A stretch of 64,000 bases of DNA. It comes from Paraflavitalea devenefica (lineage in GTDB: Bacteria > Bacteroidota > Bacteroidia > Chitinophagales > Chitinophagaceae). The stretch is from assembly GCF_011759375.1 (NCBI RefSeq), contig NZ_JAARML010000010.1, forward strand, positions 112,015 to 176,014, read 5' to 3'. The first letter of the stretch is position 1; each line of letters starts with the position of its first letter. Of this stretch, positions 8,876-17,166 are shown piece after piece. Below the pieces are notes generated by a model. That model saw only the letters and a program-made list of their open reading frames with translations, was not told the DNA's origin and did not search any database. The position numbers and the translations under genes were made by a program.

Positions 8876-9376
8876 CTATTTTACGGTTGAAAATTTTTGT
8901 TGTAATTGTTGTTTTATCCTGGCCACCCTGGTAGAAACATTCGTTGCCGTTAATCCCAGTATCTTACCTATCTCCTGCTGGCTATTCCCTTCGAGGTACA
9001 GGATGATGATGGCCCGGTCAATTTCCCGGAGCTCCCTGATAAACCGGTGCAGGTGGTCCAGGTCGGCATCCCTGGCGGCGGCCACACTCCCATCATCCAG
9101 GTAAAGAATATCATCGGGTAAAGGGTGATTGATCGCATGCCTGCGGTTTTCCCTGCTGTAAAATGAGATGGACACATTCAGTGCAATCCTGTACATCCAG
9201 GTTGTCAGCTTATACGTTTCGTCATACTTATGAAAAGACAGCCATAGCTGAATAATGATCTCCTGGATAAGGTCCTTCCTGCTCTCCTCATTTTTGCAAT
9301 AAGCATTGGCCACCTTATAAATAATGCCTTTGTTGGATGCTATGACCGCCAGAAAGGCTTCTGTATCTCTTTTCAA
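8876..9376 (-). CDS. RNA polymerase ECF-type sigma factor
   Basis: Sigma factor of 166 residues with region 2 (about 10-80, SRKDLIQEIIIQLWLSFHKYDETYKLTTWMYRIALNV) and region 4 (about 110-160, REIDRAIIILYLEGNSQQEIGKILGLTATNVSTRVARIKQQL). It differs from the RpoE-like factor at 6460-7059 and has no FecR or SusC neighbour. Its partner is the small membrane protein that starts 7 bp downstream. Targets are unknown. Upstream lies a 448-bp gene-free region shared with the divergent sensor kinase. Confidence 0.93.
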   Translation of the reverse strand: MKRDTEAFLAVIASNKGIIYKVANAYCKNEESRKDLIQEIIIQLWLSFHKYDETYKLTTWMYRIALNVSISFYSRENRRHAINHPLPDDILYLDDGSVAAARDADLDHLHRFIRELREIDRAIIILYLEGNSQQEIGKILGLTATNVSTRVARIKQQLQQKFSTVK

Positions 9377-9824
9377 TGCAACCTGTTTTAGAATTGTTGC
9401 TTAATTATTCTCCCGGACAATCAAAATATCACAGTTTCGCCCCTATTTTTTATAAAAATACTTCCCCCAAAGGATATGGGTTGCCGGTAATTGATTGATT
9501 ACCAAATTGTCACTGCGGCACCCATTTTCAGTTCAAAAAGCTAACCTATGCCAGCTTTTTAATATATTTTTTATCCATAAGACTGAATTAAGCCTTATAT
9601 TTAATTGCAAAATACCTTGTCATACCTGGAAAAGCATGGGTATCCGCTTTTCTGCTCCGTATGATCTTTCTGATGTATAGCAACTTTCAATTGGTTAACA
9701 GTTCTCTCCTGATAGTAGCACCAAGGCATTGATGCCCCGGCTCCCCTTTTGCAGGTTGGGTTACAACACCACCCCTTTTTACCAGCACCCATACCAGGGA
9801 GTCAGATGATTTTAATTAAACAGT
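9377..9824. other. Gene-free region between divergent sigma and kinase genes
   Basis: No reading frame here looks coding. AT-rich blocks (9451-9470, 9556-9575) and a TATATTTA box at 9595-9602, one base off TAnnTTTG, could serve the plus-strand kinase, but the box lies over 220 bp before its start. Nothing else was recognised. Confidence 0.5.
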
Positions 9825-11744
9825 ATGGATCAGATACAAACCCTCTTTAATGCCGCACCTGATGCTGTTATTGTCATTGATGAAGCAGGCAATATTGTAA
9901 ACTGGAATCCACGGGCAGAAGCACTCTTCGGATGGACGGCTCCGGAGGTCATGGGAAAACCCTTGAATGATACCATTATACCCCATCGTTACCGGGCAGC
10001 ACACCGGGAAGGGCTGAAGCGCTTTTTGCAAACAGGAGAAGCCAAAGTACTGGGGCGCACCATCGAGATCCAGGCTATTAACAAGTCAGCAAGAGAATTT
10101 GATGTGGCCCTAAGCATTGCGCCTTCCCTTTCTAATGGCAAACATATTTTCATTGGCTTTATCCGGGATATCACCCTGCAAAAAAAAGCTGAACAGGAAG
10201 TCATGCAATTAAATACCGCCCTGGAGCAGCGGGTGGCAGAGCGCACGCATGAATTATATAAAAGCGAACAAAAATACCGCCACCTGTTTGAAAACAATCC
10301 CATGCCCATGTGGGTTATTGACATTGCCACGTTCCGCTTCCTGGATGTAAATGAAGCAGCCATTGCCCATTATGGTTACAGCCGGCAGGAATTCCTGTCT
10401 ATGACAGCCATCGACATCCGCCCTCCACAGGAAGTGGAGGTCTTCAAACAGGCCCATCATCCTCCTTCTATCAATCCCGGTCAATACAACCGGGGCCTAT
10501 GGAAGCACCGGAAGAAAGACGGGACCATCATTGATGTGGAAATCATTGCCCATGATATAAACTTTGAAGGTATCACCGCCCGCATGATCCTGTCGAATGA
10601 CGTAACAGCCCGGATCAGGGCAGAGGAAGCTTTACGCGAAAGCCAGCAATTGCTCATGGCGATTGTTGACAATTCAGAAGCCGTCATTTATGTAAAGAAG
10701 CTGGATGGACGGTACCTGATGGTAAACCACCGTTTCCGCGAGATTTTTAAGCTCACCAATGAGGACATTATAGGCAAAACCGATTATGATCTTTTCCCCC
10801 GGGAAGTAGCCAGCGCCTTACGGCAAGTGGATGAACAGGCTGCCGTATCCGATCATCCGCTCACAGAGGAAGAAATAGTTCCCCAGGAAGATGGGATGCA
10901 CACCTATATATCCGTAAAAAGCAAATTGCCCGACGCCACTGGTCAACCACATGCCACGTTTGGTATTTCTACCGACATTACAAAGCTGAAAGCAGTAGAA
11001 GCAGAATTGTACAAACTGAATGAAGAACTGGAGCTCCGGGTAGAGCAACGCACTACCCAACTGGAAGCCGTTAACAGGGAACTGGAAGCCTTTAGTTATT
11101 CTGTGTCGCACGACCTGCGGGCGCCCCTGCGCGGTATTATTGGCTTTACCACGATGCTGGAAGAAGACTATAGCTCGCAGCTCGATGAGGAAGCTAAGCG
11201 CATTACGTCCGTTATTAAGGACAATACCTTAAAGATGGGTCACCTCATTGATGGCCTGCTCACTTTTTCCCGTATGACCCGCCAGGATATTGTAAAGACC
11301 CATATTGATACCGGCAAAATGGTGCATGATATCATAGAAACCCTAAGGCCCGGCAAGGCAGTTGACTGGAATATACAGCCTTTGCCTTCTGTAAAAGGCG
11401 ACTTTAATACGCTTCGCCAGGTATGGATCAATCTTCTTTCAAATGCGGTCAAATATTCCGGTAATAAAGAATATCCGCGGGTAGAAATAGGAAGCTTTAC
11501 AGAAAACGGGCAAACCGTTTTCTTCGTAAAGGATAATGGCGTAGGGTTTGATAATAAATATAAGGACAAACTATTCCGGGTATTTCAGCGGTTACACAGT
11601 TATGATGAGTTTGAAGGTACCGGCGTAGGGCTTGCCCTGGTAGAAAAAATTATTTCCAAGCATGGCGGAAAAGTATGGGCTGATGCAGTGATCAATGAGG
11701 AGGCTACTTTTTACTTTTCCCTGCCCACTGATTCTATGAACTAA
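9825..11744 (+). CDS. Multi-PAS sensor histidine kinase
   Basis: Soluble sensor kinase of 639 residues with no transmembrane helix. Three PAS modules are visible (about 3-115 with IGFIRDIT, 148-262, 272-388 with FGISTDIT), joined by coiled coils such as LEQRVAERTHELYKSEQ and LELRVEQRTTQLEAV. HisKA holds the phospho-acceptor His429 in YSVSHDLRAPLRG. The ATPase domain (about 520-635) has NLLSNAVKYS, DNGVGF and GTGVGLALV. It is followed after 13 bp by an Rcp1-like response regulator, a pairing known from phytochrome-type kinases, but no bilin-binding GAF or PHY domain is present. The signal may be cytoplasmic redox, ligand or light through PAS; not determinable here. Confidence 0.93.
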   Translation: MDQIQTLFNAAPDAVIVIDEAGNIVNWNPRAEALFGWTAPEVMGKPLNDTIIPHRYRAAHREGLKRFLQTGEAKVLGRTIEIQAINKSAREFDVALSIAPSLSNGKHIFIGFIRDITLQKKAEQEVMQLNTALEQRVAERTHELYKSEQKYRHLFENNPMPMWVIDIATFRFLDVNEAAIAHYGYSRQEFLSMTAIDIRPPQEVEVFKQAHHPPSINPGQYNRGLWKHRKKDGTIIDVEIIAHDINFEGITARMILSNDVTARIRAEEALRESQQLLMAIVDNSEAVIYVKKLDGRYLMVNHRFREIFKLTNEDIIGKTDYDLFPREVASALRQVDEQAAVSDHPLTEEEIVPQEDGMHTYISVKSKLPDATGQPHATFGISTDITKLKAVEAELYKLNEELELRVEQRTTQLEAVNRELEAFSYSVSHDLRAPLRGIIGFTTMLEEDYSSQLDEEAKRITSVIKDNTLKMGHLIDGLLTFSRMTRQDIVKTHIDTGKMVHDIIETLRPGKAVDWNIQPLPSVKGDFNTLRQVWINLLSNAVKYSGNKEYPRVEIGSFTENGQTVFFVKDNGVGFDNKYKDKLFRVFQRLHSYDEFEGTGVGLALVEKIISKHGGKVWADAVINEEATFYFSLPTDSMN

Positions 11745-11757
11745 TACCTAAATTGAT

Positions 11758-12201
11758 ATGAATCCAAATTCTGTGGACCTACTACTTGTAGAAGACAATA
11801 GCTATGATGCAGAACTGGCTATACGGGAATTAAAAAAGCACCGCATCGCCAACAATCTTATGCACCTGAAGGATGGGGAACAGGCACTGGAATTCCTCTT
11901 CGGCACTGGCCAATTTGAAGGCGTGCGGGATGCCATACACCAGCCCAAACTGGTATTGCTGGATATTCAAATGCCTAAGGTAAACGGCATCCAGGTACTG
12001 GAGATCATCCGGTCGGATGAACGTACCAAATCAACCCCCGTTGTGATACTCACCTCTTCCAAGGAAGACCCCGATATACAAAGCTGCTATGCGCTGGGCG
12101 TGAACAGTTATATTGTAAAGCCTGTTAATTTTGAAGGTTTCTCAGAAGCCATCCGCAACCTTGGTTTTTACTGGTTATTATTGAATCAACCACCTGTATA
12201 A
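11758..12201 (+). CDS. Single-domain response regulator (Rcp1-like)
   Basis: Stand-alone receiver of 147 residues with the acidic pair in LLVEDNSYDAE, phospho-acceptor Asp69 in LVLLDIQMPKVNG, TSSK switch residues and Lys in IVKPVNFEGF. There is no DNA-binding or enzymatic output domain. It sits between two kinases (13 bp after the first, 9 bp before the second), so it most likely shuttles phosphate from the PAS kinase, possibly to or against the receiver-kinase fusion that follows. Confidence 0.93.
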   Translation: MNPNSVDLLLVEDNSYDAELAIRELKKHRIANNLMHLKDGEQALEFLFGTGQFEGVRDAIHQPKLVLLDIQMPKVNGIQVLEIIRSDERTKSTPVVILTSSKEDPDIQSCYALGVNSYIVKPVNFEGFSEAIRNLGFYWLLLNQPPV

Positions 12202-12210
12202 AGAATAGTT

Positions 12211-13662
12211 ATGACCGATCCATTGAAAATATTGATGCTTGAAGACAGCAGTACCGATGCTGAGATCGTACAATGGCAACTACGAAAAGAAAAAATGGCT
12301 TTTGAATTCAGGCTGGCGATGAACAAAGAAGACTTTCTGAAAGACCTGGACCAATATGATCCGCATGTGATCCTGGCCGACAATTCACTACCCCAGTTCA
12401 GCGCCAGCGAAGCCTTGAAGATGGTACGGAAAAAACATCCGCATACCCCCTTTATTATGGTTACCGGCAGCGTATCGGAAGAATTTGCGGCAGACATTAT
12501 CAAACTTGGAGCAGATGATTATATTATAAAAGACAGGCCCGCCAGGTTACCGGCAGCCATTGAAGCAGCCATCAAACAACAATCGTCCAGGAAGGAAAAA
12601 CAGGATGCGCTTGAAGAGATCAGGGTTTCCAATGAGCGGTTCCAAACCTTATCCAGGGCCACCAAGGATGCTGTGTGGGACTGGAACCTGGTGACAGACC
12701 AGGTATGGTGGAATGAAAACTTCTACCATATGGTGGGCTATGATCCGCAGCAGCCTGTTCCCAATGCTTATGAGTGGACAAAACGCATACATCCCGCCGA
12801 CGCAGAACGGGTGATTGACAGGTTGAAGAGAATAAAGAACAATGACATTGACGACTGGGAAGAGGAATTCAGGTTTCAGTTGACTGATGGCACTTATGGC
12901 ACCTTACTCGACAGGGCTTATGTGATGAAAGATGCTGCCGGCAAAGCAGTCAGGGCCATCGGTGCACTGGTAGACATTACGGAACAAAAGCGCCTGACAC
13001 AGGAAATGTTGTCCAGCAAAATTGAACAACAAAAAGAAATTACCCGCGCCATCCTGCAAACGCAGGAAATGGAGCGTAATACACTGGGCAGGGAATTGCA
13101 CGACAATATTAACCAGATCCTGGCCTCAGTGGCCCTAAAGCTGGAATATTACCTGGAAGAGAACGCCGGCAATACGAAAGACCTGGGTATTATTGTAAAC
13201 TGCCGCGATAGCTTGCAGAAGGCCATACAAGAGGCCCGTAACCTCTCCCACCACATGGTCATGCCGCGTTTTTCAGAAAGGAGCTTGCAGGATGAGCTCA
13301 GGCAGCTCATAGAAAACTACAACTACCGGCAACTGGTGGAACTGGAGTTGAGTGACATGCAGGAACCTTACCTGACCTCCTCCCTGAAAGAAACCGTGTA
13401 CCGCATCGTACAGGAACAGCTCAGCAATATTTATAAGCATGCCAAGGCCGATGAGATCGGCATCAACATCAGCAATGATGAGCAGCAGGTTACCTTAGTG
13501 ATCAGGGACAATGGCGTTGGTTTCGATATGAAGCAAAAAAGCAAGGGCATCGGCATCAGCAATATCTTTAACCGGGTGGAATCCTGTAACGGGACCGCTG
13601 AAATTATTTCCGCGCCCGGGAAAGGCTGTATGCTGCAGGTGAAGATACCCATAGAAGGATAA
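12211..13662 (+). CDS. Receiver-PAS-histidine kinase of the NarL/DegS type
   Basis: Soluble protein of 483 residues. N-terminal receiver (about 5-125) with Asp57 in VILADNSLPQF; PAS_3/PAC module (about 140-260, RIHPADAER, GALVDITEQ); HisKA_3 dimerisation domain with His297 in RNTLGRELHDNINQ; HATPase_c (about 390-480, QEQLSNIYKHAKAD, DNGVGFD). HisKA_3 kinases usually phosphorylate LuxR-type regulators, yet none is encoded nearby. It starts 9 bp after the single-domain regulator, so the three genes form one operon. The receiver at its N-terminus suggests that the upstream kinase controls its activity. The final output is missing from this neighbourhood. Confidence 0.92.
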   Translation: MTDPLKILMLEDSSTDAEIVQWQLRKEKMAFEFRLAMNKEDFLKDLDQYDPHVILADNSLPQFSASEALKMVRKKHPHTPFIMVTGSVSEEFAADIIKLGADDYIIKDRPARLPAAIEAAIKQQSSRKEKQDALEEIRVSNERFQTLSRATKDAVWDWNLVTDQVWWNENFYHMVGYDPQQPVPNAYEWTKRIHPADAERVIDRLKRIKNNDIDDWEEEFRFQLTDGTYGTLLDRAYVMKDAAGKAVRAIGALVDITEQKRLTQEMLSSKIEQQKEITRAILQTQEMERNTLGRELHDNINQILASVALKLEYYLEENAGNTKDLGIIVNCRDSLQKAIQEARNLSHHMVMPRFSERSLQDELRQLIENYNYRQLVELELSDMQEPYLTSSLKETVYRIVQEQLSNIYKHAKADEIGINISNDEQQVTLVIRDNGVGFDMKQKSKGIGISNIFNRVESCNGTAEIISAPGKGCMLQVKIPIEG

Positions 13663-13733
13663 AAAGGTGTTTTTCCCGTTTACCTGCCAGAACTTTGGTC
13701 GTAGCTTACAGGTCAAGAAAAAATATTCCTTAT

Positions 13734-14960
13734 ATGAACCAGGAAATTCCAATTCCAGTCACTCCTTCTACAGACAAGGATCTGGAAGATAAAAAAATAG
13801 AAGAGCTGACCGCGAAAACCTGGTTCAGGATCAAATGGGTATTATGGATAGGTGTGCTGGTTGTTTTTATCACCAGCCTGAATAACCCCGGCAGTGGCTT
13901 GACGGCCTTTCCCAATCTCCTGGCAAGGATCGGTTGCGGGATCTTATTAGGAGGCGCCAGCCTGGCAGCGGGAGGATTCCTGGGATTTATATTTGGTATA
14001 CCCAGTTTATTGCAAAACCAAAATGTTAACCAGGAAAAGGCTACTACCTTTAAATACAATGACAACCTGGTCCAGATCAGCGATTGGCTCACTAAGATCA
14101 TTGTGGGTGTAGGACTTACGCAATTAAATAAGATCCCGGCCAAAGTTGGGCAATTGGGTGACCATTTGAAGGAAAGTTTCGGCGGGGAAGTATGGGGCAG
14201 GAATGCCTCTTTATTTATTACTTTTTACTTCCTGCTTTTTGGATTCCTGATCATTTACTTTTGGACAAGGACCGACTTCACCACCATCATGAAAAAGACT
14301 GATGATGACATTAATGAAGTAAAAAAAGAAAACGCGCAGATCAAAGAGGAAATTAAAGATGTAAAAGAAGAAAATGAACTGGTAAAAACAGAAATCAAAC
14401 AGGTAAAAGCAGAAAATGAACAGGTAAAAGACACTATTATAACCAGTAAATCAAAAGAAGAGATAGACAAGAATGAGCACGCCAGCGATGTTACGTCTTT
14501 GCCTGTGCTGGAAAATACGATGCCCGACCCGCTTAAACAGGCATTGGCTGACTTAACGATAAAAGTTAAAGAAGAGCTGGCCAAAAGACCTGTAACGGAC
14601 ACGGAGGATTTACAGAAAAACCGTTGGGGGGGTGTACCTATCAAAAGCAACAAAAAGATCAGTGCAGAGGTGGTACCTAATAGCTGGCAGGATTTTTATG
14701 ATGTAAAAATAACGGTAGCTGATACCAATACCGGCCGGTTAGAAACACCCGTAGCCATATTTATTCATGATACGTACAAGTACCCCGACAATGTCATCTA
14801 TGTTAATCCTGATGCAAGTGGCGTTGCAAGTCTCACGCTGATCGCTTATGAAGCCTTTACGATAGGCGCCTTGCTTCCTGACGGCACCGATCTTGAGCTT
14901 GATCTGAATACTCAACCTGGTTCTCCAAAGGGGTTCTATTATCCGGTAGATAAAAAATAA
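13734..14960 (+). CDS. Membrane protein with three helices, coiled coil and C-terminal pYEATS domain
   Basis: Protein of 408 residues from ATG 13734; a TTG at 13695 would add 13 residues. Hydrophobic segments lie at about 34-50, 64-88 (GCGILLGGASLAAGGFLGFIFG) and 160-180 (LFITFYFLLFGFLIIYFW). A highly charged heptad region (about 190-237) has a repeated VKxENExVK pattern. The C-terminus (about 297-405, RWGGVPIKSNKKISAEV, VTVADTN-like strands, SLTLIAYEAFTIGALL) matches my recollection of the prokaryotic YEATS-like (pYEATS) immunoglobulin-type domain, and the N-terminus matches the three-helix module called YLATT that accompanies it. Such proteins are placed computationally in signalling and conflict contexts; no reaction is expected. 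It follows the kinase operon by 71 bp and may be its sensor or effector partner, which is inference. Confidence 0.72.
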   Translation: MNQEIPIPVTPSTDKDLEDKKIEELTAKTWFRIKWVLWIGVLVVFITSLNNPGSGLTAFPNLLARIGCGILLGGASLAAGGFLGFIFGIPSLLQNQNVNQEKATTFKYNDNLVQISDWLTKIIVGVGLTQLNKIPAKVGQLGDHLKESFGGEVWGRNASLFITFYFLLFGFLIIYFWTRTDFTTIMKKTDDDINEVKKENAQIKEEIKDVKEENELVKTEIKQVKAENEQVKDTIITSKSKEEIDKNEHASDVTSLPVLENTMPDPLKQALADLTIKVKEELAKRPVTDTEDLQKNRWGGVPIKSNKKISAEVVPNSWQDFYDVKITVADTNTGRLETPVAIFIHDTYKYPDNVIYVNPDASGVASLTLIAYEAFTIGALLPDGTDLELDLNTQPGSPKGFYYPVDKK

Positions 14961-14970
14961 ATCAGCCGGT

Positions 14971-16179
14971 TTACTTACCGGGCAAGGCTTCCAGTATTTT
15001 ACCGATCATATCGCCCATGTACCTGTTCTCTATCCATCGTACAACAGCCACCAGGTCGTGCTCAGGGTCTACGTATATGAAATTGGTGCCATTACCAATG
15101 TGGATGAAGGCGGTGACCGGGGCTTTGGCGGCCATTTTATGGTCTGTATTCAGGAACCAGTTCATATAACCATAAGTTGGTTGGGCACTGGTAGGTGTGA
15201 GTGCCTGTTTTACCCACTGCTCCGACAGCAGTTGCGTCCCGTTCCAGTTGCCTTTGTGCAGTGTAAGCAATCCAAAGCGCCCCATATCCCAGGCATTGAT
15301 GTACATGCCGCCACCCCAGTGGCCACCTCCACTTACCGATTGTACAGGTGCACCATCCAGCACAATCCAGGCATTGTGGTAACCCATCCAGCGCCAGGTA
15401 TTGGAAGCGCCTATGGGATCCATGATATGCGTTTTAAGTACCTGTGGCAGGGGCTGCCTCCACACACTGGTAGCAGCCAAGGCCAGCGCATTCACGCGCA
15501 CATCATTGTACTTCCATACGGTACCAGGTTCATGGCGGCGGCGTGTTTGCCAGGTGCGGAAGTTACTGTCCGGCCTATCGGCCCAGTCGGGCTTGCCCCA
15601 TAAAGTGCCTTCCCAGTCGCTCGTTTGTCGCAGCATCACCTCCCAGGTGAGCCGGCGATTATGCGCAGAGGCGAAAGGAGTAATTACTTCCGTAGCGGCC
15701 CCTGGATGGTATATTTCAATGGGAGGAACATAAGCGGCTACCGTATCATTGACGCTTTTGATGAGGCCACGATCAACAGCGAGGCCTACTACAGATGAGA
15801 GAAAACTCTTGGTTACGCTATTGGTAATATCCACCTGTGATGGCTGTCCCCATTCCGCCACGACATAACCTTTATAAATGATCAGTCCGCAGGGATCACC
15901 ACGGTCAACCAATGTGCCCACGGGATCGCTGTAAGGCTCCCGGCCAAAGGATTGCCGTTGAGCTGAATCCATGTTGCGGGATTGCCTGGATTCATGACTC
16001 CATGCGTAGGCGATGGCAGCGTCAATCATTGCCTGACTTAACCCCAATGAAGCCGGGCTGCGATGTTCCCAGGCGCCCTTCGGCGGGAAATAAGGTTTGG
16101 TCGTTTTTTGTGCAAAGCCCGCTTTTACAACCAGTAGCAGGAGAAGGTAAAAAAGGAAACGTTGTTTCATGTGCTTCAA
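14971..16179 (-). CDS. Secreted serine hydrolase, class C beta-lactamase fold
   Basis: Exported protein of 402 residues: signal peptide about 1-23 (LFYLLLLLVVKAGFAQ), then a penicillin-binding/beta-lactamase fold. The nucleophile motif SxxK is Ser121-Val-Thr-Lys124, the second motif Tyr224-Asn225 lies in WKYNDVRVN, and HIGNGTNF provides the third, HxG-type motif near the end. Proteins of this kind are mostly esterases, amidases or peptidases rather than resistance lactamases. It converges with the pYEATS gene after 10 bp and is monocistronic. Substrate unknown. Confidence 0.85.
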   Translation of the reverse strand: MKHMKQRFLFYLLLLLVVKAGFAQKTTKPYFPPKGAWEHRSPASLGLSQAMIDAAIAYAWSHESRQSRNMDSAQRQSFGREPYSDPVGTLVDRGDPCGLIIYKGYVVAEWGQPSQVDITNSVTKSFLSSVVGLAVDRGLIKSVNDTVAAYVPPIEIYHPGAATEVITPFASAHNRRLTWEVMLRQTSDWEGTLWGKPDWADRPDSNFRTWQTRRRHEPGTVWKYNDVRVNALALAATSVWRQPLPQVLKTHIMDPIGASNTWRWMGYHNAWIVLDGAPVQSVSGGGHWGGGMYINAWDMGRFGLLTLHKGNWNGTQLLSEQWVKQALTPTSAQPTYGYMNWFLNTDHKMAAKAPVTAFIHIGNGTNFIYVDPEHDLVAVVRWIENRYMGDMIGKILEALPGK

Positions 16180-16305
16180 ACTAAATTTTTGTAAACCAGG
16201 CAGAAATATACTCCTTTCCTTTCAAAACAGGAGGCTATATGGATAAATGCAGAAGGCTATGAGCAGAGTCATTAAGGATTATTTTAAAGGTTGGAAAAAC
16301 AATGC

Positions 16306-16336
16306 TATATTTGCAACTGAAATATAGTTGCAAATA
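16306..16336 (+). promoter_or_regulatory. hicAB promoter box overlapped by a perfect 11-bp inverted repeat
   Basis: TATATTTG at 16306-16313 fits the Bacteroidota -7 consensus TAnnTTTG. TATTTGCAACT (16308-16318) and AGTTGCAAATA (16326-16336) are perfect inverted copies separated by 7 bases, so one arm covers the box. It lies 80 bp before the hicA start. HicB antitoxins commonly repress their own operon from such sites, so this is the likely operator. Confidence 0.65.
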
Positions 16337-16416
16337 AGACTCCTCATCCTTTTTTCACCCTAATTTTTTTGCTATGCGTGCAGTCAAAATTAACCGACGA
16401 TTCAAAACTGTTTGTA

Positions 16417-16680
16417 ATGTCAAAGACAGAAAAATTACTGCTTCGCCTGCTATCTGTACCCCGGGACTTTACCTGGGATGAGCTTATTAAGATCCTAAAT
16501 CATTTTGGATTCTTTGAATTAAAAAAAGGAAAGACCGGTGGCTCAAGAAGGAAATTTGCAGATGCCGAACAGAATGTGATTATCCTGCACAAGCCACACC
16601 CGGGGAACATTGTTAAAACATATGCACTCATCCAGGTAATTGACCTGTTAACAGAAAAAGGATATATAAAGAATGAATGA
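16417..16680 (+). CDS. hicA: HicA-type mRNA interferase toxin
   Basis: Small protein of 87 residues starting at ATG 16417; an ATG at 16369 would add 16 atypical residues. The double-stranded-RNA-binding-like HicA fold shows as WDELIKILNHFGF (20-32), KTGGSRRKF (39-47) and IILHKPHPGN (55-64). In this branch the GSH motif of classical HicA is GSR, and the conserved His lies in the PHPG element instead. HicA toxins cleave mRNA during translation; the antitoxin overlapping its 3' end (8 nt) would neutralise it. Length and toxin-first gene order fit the family. Confidence 0.9.
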   Translation: MSKTEKLLLRLLSVPRDFTWDELIKILNHFGFFELKKGKTGGSRRKFADAEQNVIILHKPHPGNIVKTYALIQVIDLLTEKGYIKNE

Positions 16681-17047
16681 CATCTTACAATACAAGGATT
16701 ACTATGCATCAGTGCACTTTAGTGCTGAAGACGAGGTGTTTTTTGGAAAGATCCTTGGCATTGATGATCTGGTGAATTTTGAAGGCGCCTCTGTGAAAGA
16801 ACTTAAAAAGGCTTTTCATGTAGCTGTTGAGGATTATTTAGAGACCTGTAAGGAGATGGGTAAAGAACCCAACAAAACCTACAAAGGGTCCTTTAACGTA
16901 CGGATACCAACAGCCTTACATAAGGAAGCAGCCGTGTTTGCTTCCATTCTCAATATTTCACTCAATGATTTTGTGAAAACTGCCATTAATTATGCTTTGC
17001 TGCATAAAGACGATTTAAACAAAAGGATCAATACAGATCTTGGTTAA
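16673..17047 (+). CDS. hicB: HicB-type antitoxin with ribbon-helix-helix C-terminus
   Basis: Antitoxin of 124 residues. The N-terminal HicB fold (about 5-60) has YYASVHFSAEDEVFFGKILGI and the EGASVKELKKAFHVAVEDYLE helix. The C-terminal segment (about 77-115, YKGSFNVRIPTALHKEAAVFA...ISLNDFVKTAINYAL) is a ribbon-helix-helix DNA-binding unit. It overlaps hicA by 8 nt, so the two are translationally coupled. It should bind HicA and the inverted repeat at 16308-16336 to autoregulate. A hairpin terminator follows at 17075-17100. Confidence 0.92.
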   Translation: MNDILQYKDYYASVHFSAEDEVFFGKILGIDDLVNFEGASVKELKKAFHVAVEDYLETCKEMGKEPNKTYKGSFNVRIPTALHKEAAVFASILNISLNDFVKTAINYALLHKDDLNKRINTDLG

Positions 17048-17074
17048 TGCATCAGCTTAGCTATCCTTAAATAA

Positions 17075-17110
17075 AAAGGGCGAGTAGACACTCCCCCTTT
17101 GTTTGATTTC
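17075..17110 (+). terminator. Probable hicAB terminator
   Basis: AAAGGGCGAG (17075-17084) pairs with CTCCCCCTTT (17091-17100) with one C-C mismatch and a 6-nt loop, followed by GTTTGATTTC. The stem begins 28 bases after the hicB stop. The tail is only moderately T-rich. Confidence 0.55.
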
Positions 17111-17166
17111 GATTGCTAAATTATAACACCAATGTTTAGTGCATCGTAAAAACGATGGCAACGCGA

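Noticed and set aside
9451..9490. AAAAATAC..CCCCC motif near the divergent kinase and sigma genes as a regulon site
   Set aside because: Order and spacing of elements differ from the three shared promoters, so resemblance is limited to A/T and C runs.
14971..16179. Beta-lactam resistance gene
   Set aside because: SxxK and Tyr motifs are present, but overall the protein resembles exported class C-type esterases/peptidases; no resistance family was recognised.
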